Positions 1 to 11,004 of a DNA stretch of 28,468 nucleotides are shown in pieces (within the stretch, counting starts at the first letter, position 1; every line of letters starts with the position of its first letter). The notes beneath the pieces were generated by a model, which was not told the origin of the DNA, did not search any database, and was given only the letters and a program-made list of their open reading frames with translations. The translations under genes were made by a program, and so were the position numbers. This stretch comes from Mesotaenium endlicherianum. Lineage: Eukaryota > Streptophyta > Zygnematophyceae > Zygnematales > Mesotaeniaceae. The stretch is from the NCBI GenBank assembly GCA_009602735.1, contig WELA01008001.1:123334-151801 (forward strand), read 5' to 3'.

Positions 1-393
1 GGGGGGGGGGTCCGATCCTCGAGTGCGTGCCTGAGCCCACTTGCAAATGCCGTACTGCAATGGCAGGTGCAGCTGTTGTGGTAAGGTTGGGTTTCCCCCC
101 TCTTGCTAAGTTTGGAAAGCTTGGGAGTACATCATGCATGTGGCTTGCGAGTGAGGGTTGCCTGCCAGCATCACTATTGCGAGTCAGCAGATGAGAACGT
201 TCCAAAAACCTCCCGGGTGTGTATTTGCGTGCCTGCTGTTGCGCTGGTGGCAGTGTCAGAATGTTCTACTACTCGTACCGACGCACGCTGGGCAGGAGGC
301 AGCATGTAGAGGCCATGTTTGGCAATATTCGGCGCTGTATACTGACGATACTGATCAGCATACTCGTACTGATGCACAATGAGCGGGGAGCAG
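1..393 (+). other. Presumed intron upstream of the ARL8 last exon
   Basis: No coding segment matching the middle of ARL8 (NKxD region) is visible here. The stretch begins with ten G residues at the very edge of the sequence, which looks like an assembly end. It finishes in the acceptor that opens the ARL8 exon. It is most simply intron sequence of ARL8. Confidence 0.5.
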
Positions 394-511
394 GGACTTG
401 CGATCGATCACCGACAGAGAGGTGTGCTGCTACGCGGTGTCGTGCAAGAACTCCACCAACATCGACATCGTCATCGACTGGCTCGTCAAACACGCCAAGA
501 CCAAGTCTTGA
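394..511 (+). CDS. ARL8: ARL8 small GTPase, last coding exon (partial gene)
   Basis: This is the C-terminal exon of an Arf-like GTPase of the ARL8 class. These proteins cycle between GDP and GTP on late endosome, lysosome or vacuole membranes and direct their traffic. The exon opens after a GAGCAG acceptor (cag at 391-393) with one base completing a codon, then reads about 38 codons to TGA at 509-511. It contains [18 protein letters not shown], the stretch holding the G5 nucleotide-binding box (SCK, equivalent to SAK in Ras), followed by the last helix [12 protein letters not shown]. Plant and animal ARL8 proteins have the same DRE(V/I)CCY..SCK....ID pattern and end at the same point, so the stop is natural. 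The P-loop, switches and NKxD box must lie in exons left of the window. The gene converges on TIM9. Family assignment comes from remembered family features, not a search. Confidence 0.88.
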
Positions 512-952
512 ACCGCATACTACCTACTCTCGTCATGTCTCATCCTCCTCTGCACCTTTATAGCGGTTCCAGGAGAGTTTGCTGTGCACTTCTCCGCAAC
601 GCACCACTTAAGTAACCCGATGCTATGGTCATTGAGAGTAGGATGGTGATAGAGGGTGCGAGAGCGTGCTGTCATGTATGTCAGACCTTCTTAAGAGCCG
701 CCATCGCTATGGCCACTTTGTCACGATTAGAGTTTTTTTGTTCATCGGGTTCCTACAGAATGTACATTTTGCAGTATGAACCTTCTACCTCATTGTACAG
801 TTCCTTAGTATTTCTTAAATACATTATGTACCGATTAAGCTAAACCGGAGTTTGGCATCCATCAGGATATGCTACCAGCTGGCTTTTCTAATATTTGTAT
901 GTGCAGAAAAGATAGGACGATAAAGGATGTGAACATTACTCTGTTTCTGCAG
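512..952. other. ARL8 3' flank, no gene recognised
   Basis: This holds the probable 3' UTR of ARL8 and AT-rich sequence beyond it. I see no conserved reading frame and no clear polyadenylation signal. A CCAGCTGG palindrome lies at 875-882. Confidence 0.4.
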
Positions 953-1151
953 ACAATGCCTGCTCTTAGACCAGCTGATTAGATTTCGGCAATGCTTCCA
1001 AGCAGATCACTTACAGCATTTCTTGCTCGAGCCCCATATGCCAAGCACCTACAGGGATGTGGATCAAAACTTCAGGCGACCAAGCAGAACCAGGTTGAGA
1101 CAGCCATTGATACCAATCAACATTGACAGAGCGTTGGACAGCATAATATGA
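953..1151 (+). other. Exon-like open frame, unidentified
   Basis: After a pyrimidine-rich run ending in CTGCAG (acceptor-like, ag at 951-952) a frame stays open for 65 codons to TGA at 1149-1151. It includes HFLLEPHMPSTYRDVDQNF and a basic stretch RRPSRTRLRQ. No upstream ATG lies in this frame, so it could only be a terminal exon. A second frame is also partly open over the same bases, which weakens the case. I do not recognise a family. It may be a transposon relic or a downstream alternative 3' exon. Confidence 0.18.
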
Positions 1152-1643
1152 GTAGAACTCATTCTTCTAGTAACAGAATATAAGGCCTAACGTCCCCAAT
1201 ACAAGATTCGTCACATATGCCCCTCTAATGCATCAAGTATGCATGGCAACAGCAGAATAGATGCCTTGACTGTTGTAAGCAAAGGTTGCACCAATTTTCA
1301 GGCAGATCTGGCCTTTCATCCAAATCGTCCTATCTAGTCAGCCGCTCCCACACAAGGGAGATGACTTAAACCTATCAATTTGAATCTTCTCACTATACCT
1401 TGGGTCAAAATGGGACCAGCTTAGGGTGTCAGGTATGCATCCTGCCCATAGCTTGCATAGGGTAGTAGCTGCTGACCCACAGAAGCCCTTAAACCTAGAG
1501 AGCCCTGTGTATGTGATGACCAAACTTCTAGACGGTCAGGACATTTGTCTTCCACAATCGTCTCATAGGTGGCAAGGAAGTACTTATTTATGCACTGAAG
1601 CATCACCAGAAGTAACTAGTATACGAATCTGAAGCAAGAAAAA
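1152..1643. other. Convergent intergenic / TIM9 3' flank
   Basis: No coding or RNA gene is recognisable on either strand. The interval lies between the ARL8 and TIM9 3' ends and should contain the TIM9 3' UTR on the minus strand. Confidence 0.4.
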
Positions 1644-2237
1644 TTAGTCAGGGGTCGGGGCTCCAGATGAGATCTCAGCAAACCGCAAGCTCACACGAGC
1701 AGTATGCTTGAGAAATTTCTCTGCACATCTCCTGACACACGTCTCCTCTGTCTTGTCTAATGTCTTTCTTCTGAAGCCCTCAACGCAGTTGTTGAAACAC
1801 TTCTCCACCAGAGAATTGTACATGCGCAGGCTGAGAAAGGAGAACGAGAGAAAGTAGCAAAGAATTCATTGTCAATCAGCACGTACGAATTTGCCCCCAC
1901 CCATCTTCACTCAGATCAGCTAGATATGCTCATTGCTCTAGTCGTCATAAGCCCCTGAAATTACGAAAAATAAACCAGTGCCACCCGCTCATGAATGTGC
2001 ATTATCTCATCCCATCGAAGGTGCTAATATTTTATCTTTCTCTGCGTACATCTGGCAGACCGCAAAAAGTATGACATATCAGAAAATTGGTTCCGCAATC
2101 GTGATTGAATGGAAACAGATACGAAAGCAAGAAGTTTGTAAACGTCACTACCTGTCACGCATCTGCAACGTCTCAATCATGTTCATCATCTTCACCTTGT
2201 CTTCCTCAGGCAACCCTTCTAGATTAAGTCCTTCCAT
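1644..2237 (-). CDS. TIM9: TIM9, mitochondrial intermembrane-space small Tim chaperone
   Basis: This is a complete two-exon gene. Exon 1 is 2237-2152 (ATG at 2237-2235, 28 codons plus AG). The intron is 1831-2151 (321 bp, donor GTAGTG, acceptor CTTTCTCAG). Exon 2 is 1830-1644, ending in TAA. Splicing joins AG|C into the Ser of RDSLRMYNSLVEKC and gives 90 residues, the normal Tim9 length. The two signature CX3C motifs are present: CFNNC and CVRRC. They form the two internal disulfides needed for Mia40-dependent import and folding. Tim9 assembles with Tim10 into a hexameric chaperone that escorts hydrophobic carrier and beta-barrel precursors across the intermembrane space. The flanking EETCVRRCAEKFLKHTARV is strongly plant-like. 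No presequence is expected for this family and none is seen. The gene is transcribed towards ARL8. No lesion is visible. Confidence 0.96.
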
Positions 2238-2618
2238 ATCGAAAGTTCAAGAAAACGGCAGCAGAGTACCCGGTGCCCTCTTTGTCCTAAAATGCTATTC
2301 AAAGTGATTCAAAGTATCACTTCCCACGAAATTGACGAGGTAGCACTTTCGTTCGTGGCAGTGTCTGCACTGAGGGTGACTTTAAGCTGTTCCTGTTCTG
2401 CACATCATATGCAAATTTTAATGGCCCTGCTAGGCCCCAAACCATCCGTCCAGCAGCTCAGTTCGGCTTTTGGGTTTCTGCTCTTCTACACGCTCGTGTC
2501 TATTTACGCACGTTCAGCATTTCCGGACAGTCGAAGACTCCACGGCGGGTAACAGGAAAAAGGACACCACAAAGGCACCAATAAAGTTTTTGTTATGCGA
2601 ACATTTACGACTGAAGAG
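2238..2618 (-). other. TIM9 upstream region
   Basis: This is the 5' flank of TIM9, expected to hold its promoter and 5' UTR, but I see no convincing TATA box. An AATAAA at 2580-2585 on the plus strand has no gene that I can assign to it. The stretch ends at the target-site copy of the next element. Confidence 0.35.
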
Positions 2619-2622
2619 CTGG

Positions 2623-3328
2623 TGTCGTGCCTAACAGCGTCGGACCCCCTGGCAAGGCGTTGCGGCAAGTGAGAAATCGACCAGGTTGATCAACCCTCGC
2701 ACGTGTGTCGGTAGCAGGCAGGCTGGGGTTGACCCATTCCTGGTCTGCCTGTACTGGCATCGTGCGGTGGAGCAATTCACACTTAGTAGAAATCTTCAAA
2801 ATAGTTATGTTATGCCTAGTTTCCCTTACAAGGACAGAAGCGTCTTACTTCCACACAGGCTTTCCCCAAGTTGAGGGTTTACAAGATGAATAAGTTTGTA
2901 GTTTGCAATAATCACGTCTAAGCAGCTTAACAGGCAATGCCAGATCCAGAGAAAATCGCCCTTCAAGGCTTTCGCTTAACTTTCACAAGTTACAGCTTAC
3001 AAAACTCTGAAACTGCACATCTATGCTGGCCTGGTCTGAGCTCTTCACTCAACACCGCGCCTTAACACTTCTTCACTGCTTGTCTGGGCTCATTGCTGGT
3101 TCCAGGCCCCTAGCCTTTTGGCTAATTACTTCGTCCAAATCCACATCCATCCCTGGGTGTGGGATTTGACGTGTCGTGACCACTTTGACATTGATAACGA
3201 CTTTGACATAACCGCTGACTGAGATAACTCAGTCCTTTGGTCGGTGAGTCAACGCTGACTTTCCGTACCTGGGCAGCCGTGACTTGCGCTGGGCGTGCGG
3301 CACCGTCCAGTGGTTAGCAGTCGCGACA
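2623..3328. mobile_element. Solo-LTR-like element, copy A (706 bp)
   Basis: The element begins TGTCGTGCC and ends GTCGCGACA, giving the short TGTCG...CGACA inverted termini (TG...CA) typical of LTRs. It is flanked by a 4-bp direct repeat CTGG at 2619-2622 and 3329-3332. Much of its length is recognisably repeated in the longer copy B, including GTCGTGCCTAACAGCGTCGG near the left end, the AGAAGCGTCTTACTTCCACA block and the terminal TGAGATAACTCAGTCC block. No reading frame for reverse transcriptase, integrase or Gag is present, and no tRNA primer-binding site follows the right end, so it is best read as a solo LTR or a small non-autonomous element. Confidence 0.68.
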
Positions 3329-5019
3329 CTGGTGGGTATTTCTGGGTATATATAGCATACGATTGAATCAACGAAATTGTCACCTTATGTGGGACTAAAT
3401 TGTTATGAGTAACTATTTTGGCATAGAACTTGTGCCTATCCGTGTCGGTGCCTAGAAAACCAGCACGCGTATCATCGATCTGGTCAACCTGACGTGTTTT
3501 AGGTTGTATACTGCTCAACGTTTCATCTTGACATGAGCATCTTCCTCAAAGGTCACTCAAGCCTATCTCTTCCTCGTGACTAGAATTAGAAAAATACCAT
3601 CTATTACAAGATCTTCATTTTTTATAAGTACTCTACAAGGTTCATATAAAAATATATTCTTAACGGCTTCCAAGAGCGACAAAGTTATCCTCACGTAAGT
3701 AGGCTTCACCTCGACACTTGGTGGATATTTTTTTTGCACTAGTGCCTTATTTTCTCATTAGATATATGTGCAAGATATGCCATTTCTTTGAAGGCATACT
3801 TGCTACCGTGTCATCTTTATTTTTTCTTAGCACATCTTCAAGTTGTTATGAAACTTTAGGAAAAAACTAAGTCAAAAGGTGTTATGGCGTCATGCTTCTT
3901 CTAGGGAGGAGTTTACTTGTTCTAAAGGTTTGGGAATATCACTTCCCTTTCCAAAAGTCGTGCTACTCTTTGAGTGCCACTAGCTATTTCAGGCATACGA
4001 GTCTTCTTGGGTAGGCGTCGAGTACCTTTGGAACACTACTTTAAGTCGGATTGAGTTTTAGTGTACCGTGCATGCACTGTCATGCGCTCTTTTACCAAAT
4101 CGGATAGTCTTTTGGCACATGCACTCAATTTTTACCGGGATCAAATTTTTAGCGTATTACTACTTTATTAAAATGGTCAAATTATAGTGTACCATTGTTA
4201 TTCACACGCGTTGGATGTAGTCTTTGTCTCACCACTTTTGTTGGTTTGGATTGAGTATGTCGGGCAAGAAACAAACCTACGATGATCACTATACACGGTT
4301 GATGATGTCAAATGTCGTTGTGTTTGGGTGAGTGTTCGTCTTTGGTTTAATGGTTGACGATACACATCTGGCACTTCATCCCATTTTTTAAGCTATGGTC
4401 AATCGTGGTCAATGTCGACTATTCAATTTCTTATCTTGTTGTCTACTTTAAGATAACCGCGTTTTGACATTAAGACCTACAAAAAATGTTGCAATCCATA
4501 TTAAGTAATTTCTTGAATTACCCACTCAAAAATCTTCCGCCCCTAGCGTTGTAGGATTTGCAACAGTTAACGTCCGATTCTCCTTGTCAATGGTGCACGC
4601 ATGTGCAATTTATGAAAAGCACCCGCCCTTAGGTTTGGAGGGGGTTCATGCGCGATAACAGTAGGTGTTGCCGAGTTGCGTCAATAATAAATGAGAGCGA
4701 CCACTTTTGGAGGATGGCCTCCGCAAAGACTAGCTACCAATTTTGATCACAAAGATGTCTCGTGCGCGTCTGTCTCAAATCATTAAAATTCAAAATTATG
4801 TGAGGAAGAGTATACGTGCTTGGACCATTTGGACGCACGTGACGAATTTGTTAAGTCAAAGTATGAGATAATATGCCATTCATCTAAGATAATTAATTAA
4901 CCTAAGATAGTCTTATCATACAGCGCACGGATGGATGATCGTATAAAAGCTGATGCTGACAATATGTGAGTCGGTATGTCCAATGCTAGATGATATGTAA
5001 CTTAGTACATTAAGTTTGA
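3329..5019. other. AT-rich intergenic, nothing recognised
   Basis: About 1.7 kb of AT-rich sequence with frequent stops in all frames. A TATATATA-like run lies near 3346-3354 just beyond element copy A, but no gene follows it. I see no exon with splice support, no RNA gene and no repeat array. Confidence 0.4.
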
Positions 5020-7010
5020 CCTTAGGATACGATCAACTTATGATTGAGCGGACTTGTGAGCAACAAAGAGCAACAATTATGTGCAAAGTTGTATGCCATG
5101 CATATAATATACCCAAATAGTATGCCAAAATTCCTAACCCAACCAATATCGGATTTTTTAAATCTCACTACGTCCAAAAGTTGGTCACAACGGGCAGCAT
5201 CAACCTTCATCAATAATTGCTGTGGGTCCGCTCGTCACAAAAAATATGGATTAGGGTTCATGTTGCCATTTGTGACCAAGTTTTGGACGTAATGGTGTCA
5301 AATGATATGGTATGGGCTGGGATAGAGAATTTGGCATACCATTCTTGCCCCATTATTGTCGTGCCTAACAGCGTCGGACCCGCTGGCACGTGCGTGTGCC
5401 TTCAACCTGGTCGACGTGTCGGCGGTCCTTCTCGCGTGCGGGAATTCCCTGGTCGTTTGGTCGGTGCGTTGCTGCACGTGGGGAATCGACCGGGTTGATC
5501 GACCTTTGCACGTGTGTCGGTTGCAAACTTGCTGGGGGTTGACCCATTTCTAGTCTTCTTGCACTTGCATCATGCGGTGAAACATCCCACACTCAGTGCT
5601 CCCCATGCTCAACTAGTTCCTCATTCCACACTACCAACACTTAGTAGAAATTTTTGAAAAGTAAGCTTATCCTCAATTTCCCTTATAAGTAGGACGGAAG
5701 CGTCTTACTTCCACATAGGCTTTTTCCCAAGTTGAGGGTTTACAGAATGAACAAGTTTGGAGAAATCACGTCTAAACAGCTTAACAAGCAATGCCAGATT
5801 CAGAGAAACTCGCCCTTCAAGGCTTTCGCTTAACTTTCACAAAGTCACAGCTTACAAAACTCTGAAACTGCACATCTATGCTGCTGGCCTGGTCTGAGCT
5901 CTTCGCTCAACACCGCGCCTTAACGGTTCTTCACTGCTTGGCTGGGCTCACTCAGTGTTTCACTGCTTGGCTGGGCTCACTCATTTCTTCATTGTGAGCT
6001 TTACTTGTTGAATCTATTCTTGCTATCAGCAATTCGACAATTGAGACTTCTGAGAACTTGGGAACTAACACGGCACTCACCATTTTTAGGTGACTTTTGC
6101 ACGCTTGTGGTGTTTAATCCGAATCTGTGCTAATCTTCTGACAGATTCTATTCTGCAGCTCTTTACTTTCTACCAGCGAGATCCCTTTTTGGAAATTCCT
6201 GAGGTCTAACCTTTCTATGATACACTGAGAAGAAATCTTCCAGCGTCGGCAGAAGCGTGGCGTCTCGGCTCTTCTGTGGCCTTGGGAACTCCTTCTTCTT
6301 CGCGCTCCTTCTGCACCTGCTCCTTCAGCTTCCTTGACAATGATGCGAGCAAGAATGAGGCAGCTTGAGGCAGGACTCGTGCCTTTCGCAGGCACCACAC
6401 ATAATCCTCTCTCGAGAATGCCAGTGCTTAGTCACAGCGCCTAGCTTGCATGCCGTCCTTACATAGCAGCCCTCAAACAGCTTCAGAAGTTGTCACTCAG
6501 CATGCATGCACGCCTTGTGACTATCGTGCGTGACTGCTTAGCCTTTTATCTGGCAATCACGCCTATGTGGCTGGCGGCTGGCAGCATTTGAGATGAACGC
6601 TCAAGCCCTGACTAGTCACTCGAGGGTCTTGGCCGAGGTGGCACACAACGCCTCTGCAACATCCCTACTGTACTAAGCTTAGATAGCCGATTGATCAGTA
6701 CCTTACTTGGCACTTGTTGGGCTGGCTCATTGCTGGTTCCAGGCCCCTAGCCTTTCGGCTGACTACTCCGTCCAAATCCCCTGGGTGTGGAGTTTGACGT
6801 GTCGTGATCACTTTGACAGTGATAACGACTTTGACATAAATGCTGACTGAGATAACTCAGTCCTTTGGTCGGTGAGTCAACGTTGACTTTCCGTACCTGG
6901 GCGGCCGTGACTTGCGCTGCGCGTGCGGCACTGTCCAGTGGATAGGAGTCGCGACATTATTAACTTTGTTTGAGGTCCACTTTACGACATATGTCATATT
7001 CCCACATATA
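5020..7010. repeat. Large imperfect inverted repeat (foldback) split by element copy B
   Basis: The clearest arm pair is 5167-5205 against the reverse complement of 5255-5293, with about 33 of 39 positions matching. Outer parts also pair: the bases around 5109-5160 match the complement of about 5299-5350. The pairing then resumes on the far side of copy B, where 6957 to about 7000 matches the complement of about 5030-5085. The inverted repeat was therefore continuous before copy B inserted. Arms are diverged and there is no coding capacity, as in foldback or MITE-type elements. Outer limits are approximate. Confidence 0.55.
5357..6956. mobile_element. Solo-LTR-like element, copy B (1.6 kb)
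   Basis: This is the same family as copy A, with the same TGTCGTGCC start and GTCGCGACA end. Its own 4-bp target duplication is TTAT (5353-5356 and 6957-6960). It is longer than A for two reasons. It has extra bases near the left end (about 5390-5480). It also has an internal block of roughly 770 bp (about 5950-6715) absent from A, bounded by the related strings CACTGCTTGGCTGGGCTCA and GGGCTGGCTCATTGCTGG. A short tandem duplication of CACTGCTTGGCTGGGCTCACTCA occurs at about 5933-5985. A minus-strand open stretch at about 6114-6398 has no recognisable domain. Confidence 0.68.
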
Positions 7011-8017
7011 TATCACCGTTGTGGAATCTGGTTTGAAGTTTGGTTAAAAGAGTGATTGGTCCCGGGTAGAAGTTTGAAGATTTGGAACACGTCGCCGGCA
7101 TGTTTCAAATTAAGATTCATTATATATTCTATATCTCTATACATACATACTTTTAGTTGTATTAGTTTTTTCTCTAGAATCTTCAAAATGTATAACGCGC
7201 ATCCAAATGTTGATACTGTCACTATCTACACAAGTAGCTTATATTCAATATCCACAACAAAACAACAATTAGTTATTGCACGAAAGACAATTGATAGGGA
7301 AGTACACCCCAATCTGCCCACCCGGGAAAGAGAAGATAAGAAGCATAGTAAAATGTAGGAAAAAAGTAGTCCGTAGATGATATTGCAAATAAAATAAAAT
7401 TGATAGATAGATAAAAAATTAAATTCTAGGACAAAGGAGAGAGCTATTATACTACTCTTCTCCCTTTCTTGTTGTCAATATCGGAGTCAAATCATTTATT
7501 TTACTTCTCTCTTCATTATTTATAATCCAGAATAGGCCGTTCTCATTTCACTAAGCTAGACAGGAGTATTCTGGACTACTTGAGCTCAAAGCGCGCGTGT
7601 TGACCACTCGGATGTCGCCCGATCGCTCCGAGCCACAAACTGGCGTAGGACGGTTGTACGTTTTCTGCAGTCAGGCAGATTCCGGTCCCCAGATAAATTG
7701 CATGCAAGATTCACTTCAGGAGATTCTTTGGTATACAATTCCGAATTACACCCAAGAAGTTGTTTAGGCGCGCAAAATTTGAACATTTGGACACATGGAC
7801 ATTTGAAACTCTTCGTACCCCTGCAATCCGTTCATCGGCCCCTGTCGTGTCACTGCATGGTCATGGTCTCTGTCCCACTCGCCGATTAAACTCAGTTTCT
7901 TGCGAAAAAAAACTTCATTGCATATTGAGACGCTCAATCGACTTCATGCTCAATGTGCACGTTGCTGGCCAGTGAGTTGTGGAGTGCACCCGGGAGCTAG
8001 AGTTGGTGAAGGTGGAG
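7011..8017. other. Intergenic, upstream of F-box copy 1
   Basis: AT-rich to about 7560, then mixed composition. No exon or RNA gene is recognisable. The last ~40 bp before 8018 (GGAGTGCACCCGGG...TTGGTGAAG) resemble the 5' leader of copy 3 (GGAGTGAACCCGGG...TTGGTGAAG), so the ancestral 5' UTR of the F-box family reaches into this interval. Confidence 0.4.
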
Positions 8018-8057
8018 ATAGATTATCCGGAAAAGCTTAGACAGGTGACACTCTGAC

Positions 8058-10355
8058 ATGAAGATACGATTTAGAGATGAGCACCAGGGGCTCATGACAA
8101 CAGTCTCGACTTCAATGATTGCTCAAAAGGAACATCACGAGGAGGCTTTCCTTGAGCCTCAACAGGAGTACCGTAGATGCCTCGCTCCTTTGCATGACAC
8201 TTCCGCTGAGGTTAGTCCCGTGACGATAGTGGCTACGGAATCGCATTCTGGGTTGAAGGCCCTAGGAAGACTGCACAAGGTGAGGGATCCTTATCATTGA
8301 GTTGCACAGGCAGCGTATTTTTGCTTAGTAAGCTCTTCTTGGCTGTTTAGCTCGTAAAAAGAGGTCCAGTTTGTTCCTTCTACTGCCTGATAATCAATGA
8401 ACTTAACGTCTGTCAGTCATAGTTCTTGTGGCACTGGTGAGACTTTTATTTCAGTATGAGCATGTCACTACCTGCATCCTTTGCTTAGGAATCTGACTAC
8501 TTTTTTTTGTTTCACCTATGAGCAGGGAAGCTCCAAAAGGGTGAGAGCTTTAACAAGCATCTCTGATCTGCCGGAGAGCATTTTGGAGCACATCTTGCGG
8601 TCAGCTTGTGTCGACACTCTGGGAGAGCAGGACGATAGGCGGAGGGAGAAAATATCCGAGACCCAAGTCAAAGACGTGACCAGATTGTGCACCACGTGGC
8701 GTGACGTGGTGCGAGCCAGTTACACTTGCGCTGCCTGGAACTATTCAGAAGACGTTGATGTGGCACTCAGCCAGCTGCGCACTCTTAGGAACGTCACTCA
8801 TATCCGGGTACTTGCAACTTTGAGTCACAAGGATATGTGGTTTCTGAAAGAGCTGGCTGTGGGGTTTCCTCTTCTCACGTCATTTCACCTGAGCCTACTT
8901 GGAAAGGAAAAGGACCTTGAAATCCTGTCCCTGTTCCTCTCTCTTAAGACAGACATTCAAGAGCTGCATCTGGTTCTTGACATTGACTTGGGGCATCCAA
9001 CGGATCTCGCTGCCTGGGACAGCCACAGAGCCTCCGCCTGGGACAGCTATAGGAAGGCTTTGGAGAACATGGACTTTAGCCAGCAGGTGCAGTTGAAGAA
9101 GCTCACATTCGACTTCTCCAACATCTTTGAGGATCTTGCTGACCTTCCCAACGAATTCTGCATCCCTATCAGCAAGACAATCGCACTGCTGGTGAACCTT
9201 CAGGAGCTTCACGTCCACGTGGAGCATCTGGCTGAGGTGGCGTCTCTGCCCCCCTGGCTGGCAGACTTCCCCGCATTTGTGGGGTTCCGGATACAAGAAT
9301 CACAGGACCCTCTCTGCAGCGTGTTCCTGGACTCTCTGGGGAGAATGACGGGTCTCAAGGAGGTGGTCATGTTCGGCCATGCGGTAGGTACCCGCTGGGC
9401 CTCTCAGACGAATAGTCATGCCTTGTCTCATTGTTGCGCTCTGTGTACAGCTCCAGCACCTTTGGGACTCTAACCTCTCTCCCTTTGACTAACTAATGAC
9501 CCTGCCATGTCCTGTTGCTCATCGCAGTTGGAGGGCCCGGAGTGTGAGGCAATCTCGAAGTTGAGCCAACTGACATCGCTCGTTATCATGTCTGTCGAAG
9601 AATGCGACATGGACCCTGAAGAGGATCTGTTGTGGCGTCTGAGCTCCACTCTTCAGAAGCTGGAGTGCTGGGGTAATACGCTGAGCAGGGTTGATGGTAG
9701 CCTGCCCCTTCTGGAAGAGCTCAAGTTGGAACAGGTGAGCTCGCCGGAAGCTTCCGAGCTGACCTTGTTTGCGGGCACACCCAACGTCCGCTCTCTGAAG
9801 CTCTCACTCGTCGAAGAGGAGGGTGCGTGGCCGCACCTTGAGCACCTTACGGGTTTGACCTCCCTCTCTCTGGACTTGGGTATCTCTGAGGAGACTTACG
9901 ACGAAGAGCAGCCTCTGTGGCACATGTGCCCGGCGCAAGTACCCGCGCTGGAGGTGCTAGAGCTCAAGTCTTGCAGGCTGCTCCGCCTCATCGACGGCCT
10001 GCTCGCGCTGGAGCCCCAAGTGGCAGTTGGTGTGTTCTGCACATGTCACAGTGCAGATGGGACCTGGGTCGATTTTTGGTTCAGCAGCCATGCTGAGCAC
10101 ATAACCCGAGGGAGCGTCTGCAACAGGCTTCCAGCCGACGTTGCCAGGCAGCTCTTCAAGGGGACCAGGCGCCCGACTGCGAGGCCTCCCGGGCCGTGTC
10201 CTACCTGCCCCACCTTCAGGAAGCGCGACCTGGAAGATGAAGACCCCGAGGCCGACGACGCAGAGGGCGACGGCTCGGGGGGCAACGACTCCAATTCCGA
10301 GCGTGCAGAGGGCGACAACCCAGAGGACCACCATGTGGTCTACCGAGGCGCATAG
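8058..10355 (+). CDS. F-box / leucine-rich protein, family copy 1 (5' end decayed)
   Basis: There are three coding exons. 8058-8279 ends CACAAG|GTGAGG. 8526-9383 follows GAGCAG and ends at GTAGGTA. 9528-10355 follows ATCGCAG, with a branch-point-like CTAAC in the intron, and ends TAG. Introns are 246 and 144 bp, all phase 0, giving about 635 residues. Exon 1 encodes a Glu/Gln-rich coiled coil. Exon 2 opens with an F-box (LPESILEHIL, then LCTTWRDVVRAS), which in this family binds Skp1 in an SCF ubiquitin ligase, and continues into leucine-rich segments. Exon 3 has further LRR-like segments (LTSLSLDLG, LEVLELKSC), then FCTC...SHAEH...C...CPTCP, then an acidic tail. The ancestral ATG is ATA at 8018-8020 and its frame hits TGA at 8054-8056, so the internal ATG at 8058 is the only usable start and shortens the coiled coil. 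The target is unknown. Confidence 0.85.
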
Positions 10356-10870
10356 GATTGGGATGCCTGGGTTCTTGGTAGAGGCGGAGGTAGAAGGGGC
10401 TGACTCTGTATACCTGCTACTGGTAGGCTGCAGGTGTAGAGCTTCTCATTTGGCCCATTAGGCTGTAGTCTGTCACGCTGGAGTCCTATACACACCCTCG
10501 TGCTCGCATCGCAAGTGCACGTGCCTGCTGCTGCTGCGGCAGTGGCGTGGCAGACACCGCAACAGTAGCAGTTACAGAGGTGCTGTGGTAGCTTAAATTA
10601 TGGTATTTATTTCGAGTTCAGTAACCATTTTCTTGGCATTTGTGCAGATTACCTGGCCTCTTTCCCGCTGCGTTTGTGCTCCGCAATGACATGTGCTTCT
10701 TGCAAATCTGCATCAGCTGATTATTGTTTCGCTGTTTTGTGATGCTTGGCGAGTACCTCAATGTATTGCAAAGTAGCCCGCAAGTCAACAAGTCCACAAT
10801 CAAAGTCTGCATCTCATTTGGGCCACAGGCCACAGGTGCCCCTGATAGACGCGCCACGCGATGCCACCTA
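10356..10870 (+). other. 3' flank of copy 1, shared with copy 2
   Basis: Parts of this flank are recognisably duplicated downstream of copy 2. Examples are the GCTCGCATC..AAGTG segment followed by a CTG tract ((CTG)4 at 10525-10536), a CTTGCAAATCTGCAT segment, and GGGCCACAGGCCACAGGTGC near 10820 against GGGCCACAGACCACAGGTGC near 19193. The duplication unit therefore included hundreds of bases of 3' flank. No other gene is seen. Confidence 0.6.
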
Positions 10871-11004
10871 TTTTTACTTTACCCCCACGTGCGTGCTGCG
10901 CCTCAGTCTCCGTCAAGAGCGAGCTAGGGCGCATGGTACCCCCAGAGCTACTCATGCATCCCGCCGGCTTCCCTCTCTCCAAGAATGTTCCTATTGCAAC
11001 AGCA

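Noticed and set aside
2623..6956. One full LTR retrotransposon with A and B as its two LTRs
   Set aside because: Each copy has its own different 4-bp duplication, and the DNA between them encodes no gag-pol domains and has no primer-binding site.
8895..9296. Antisense ORFs over the F-box exons (also 9957-10334, 17680-18327, 20273-20719)
   Set aside because: They mirror the GC-rich sense exons, and the sense frames carry the conserved domains and splice sites.
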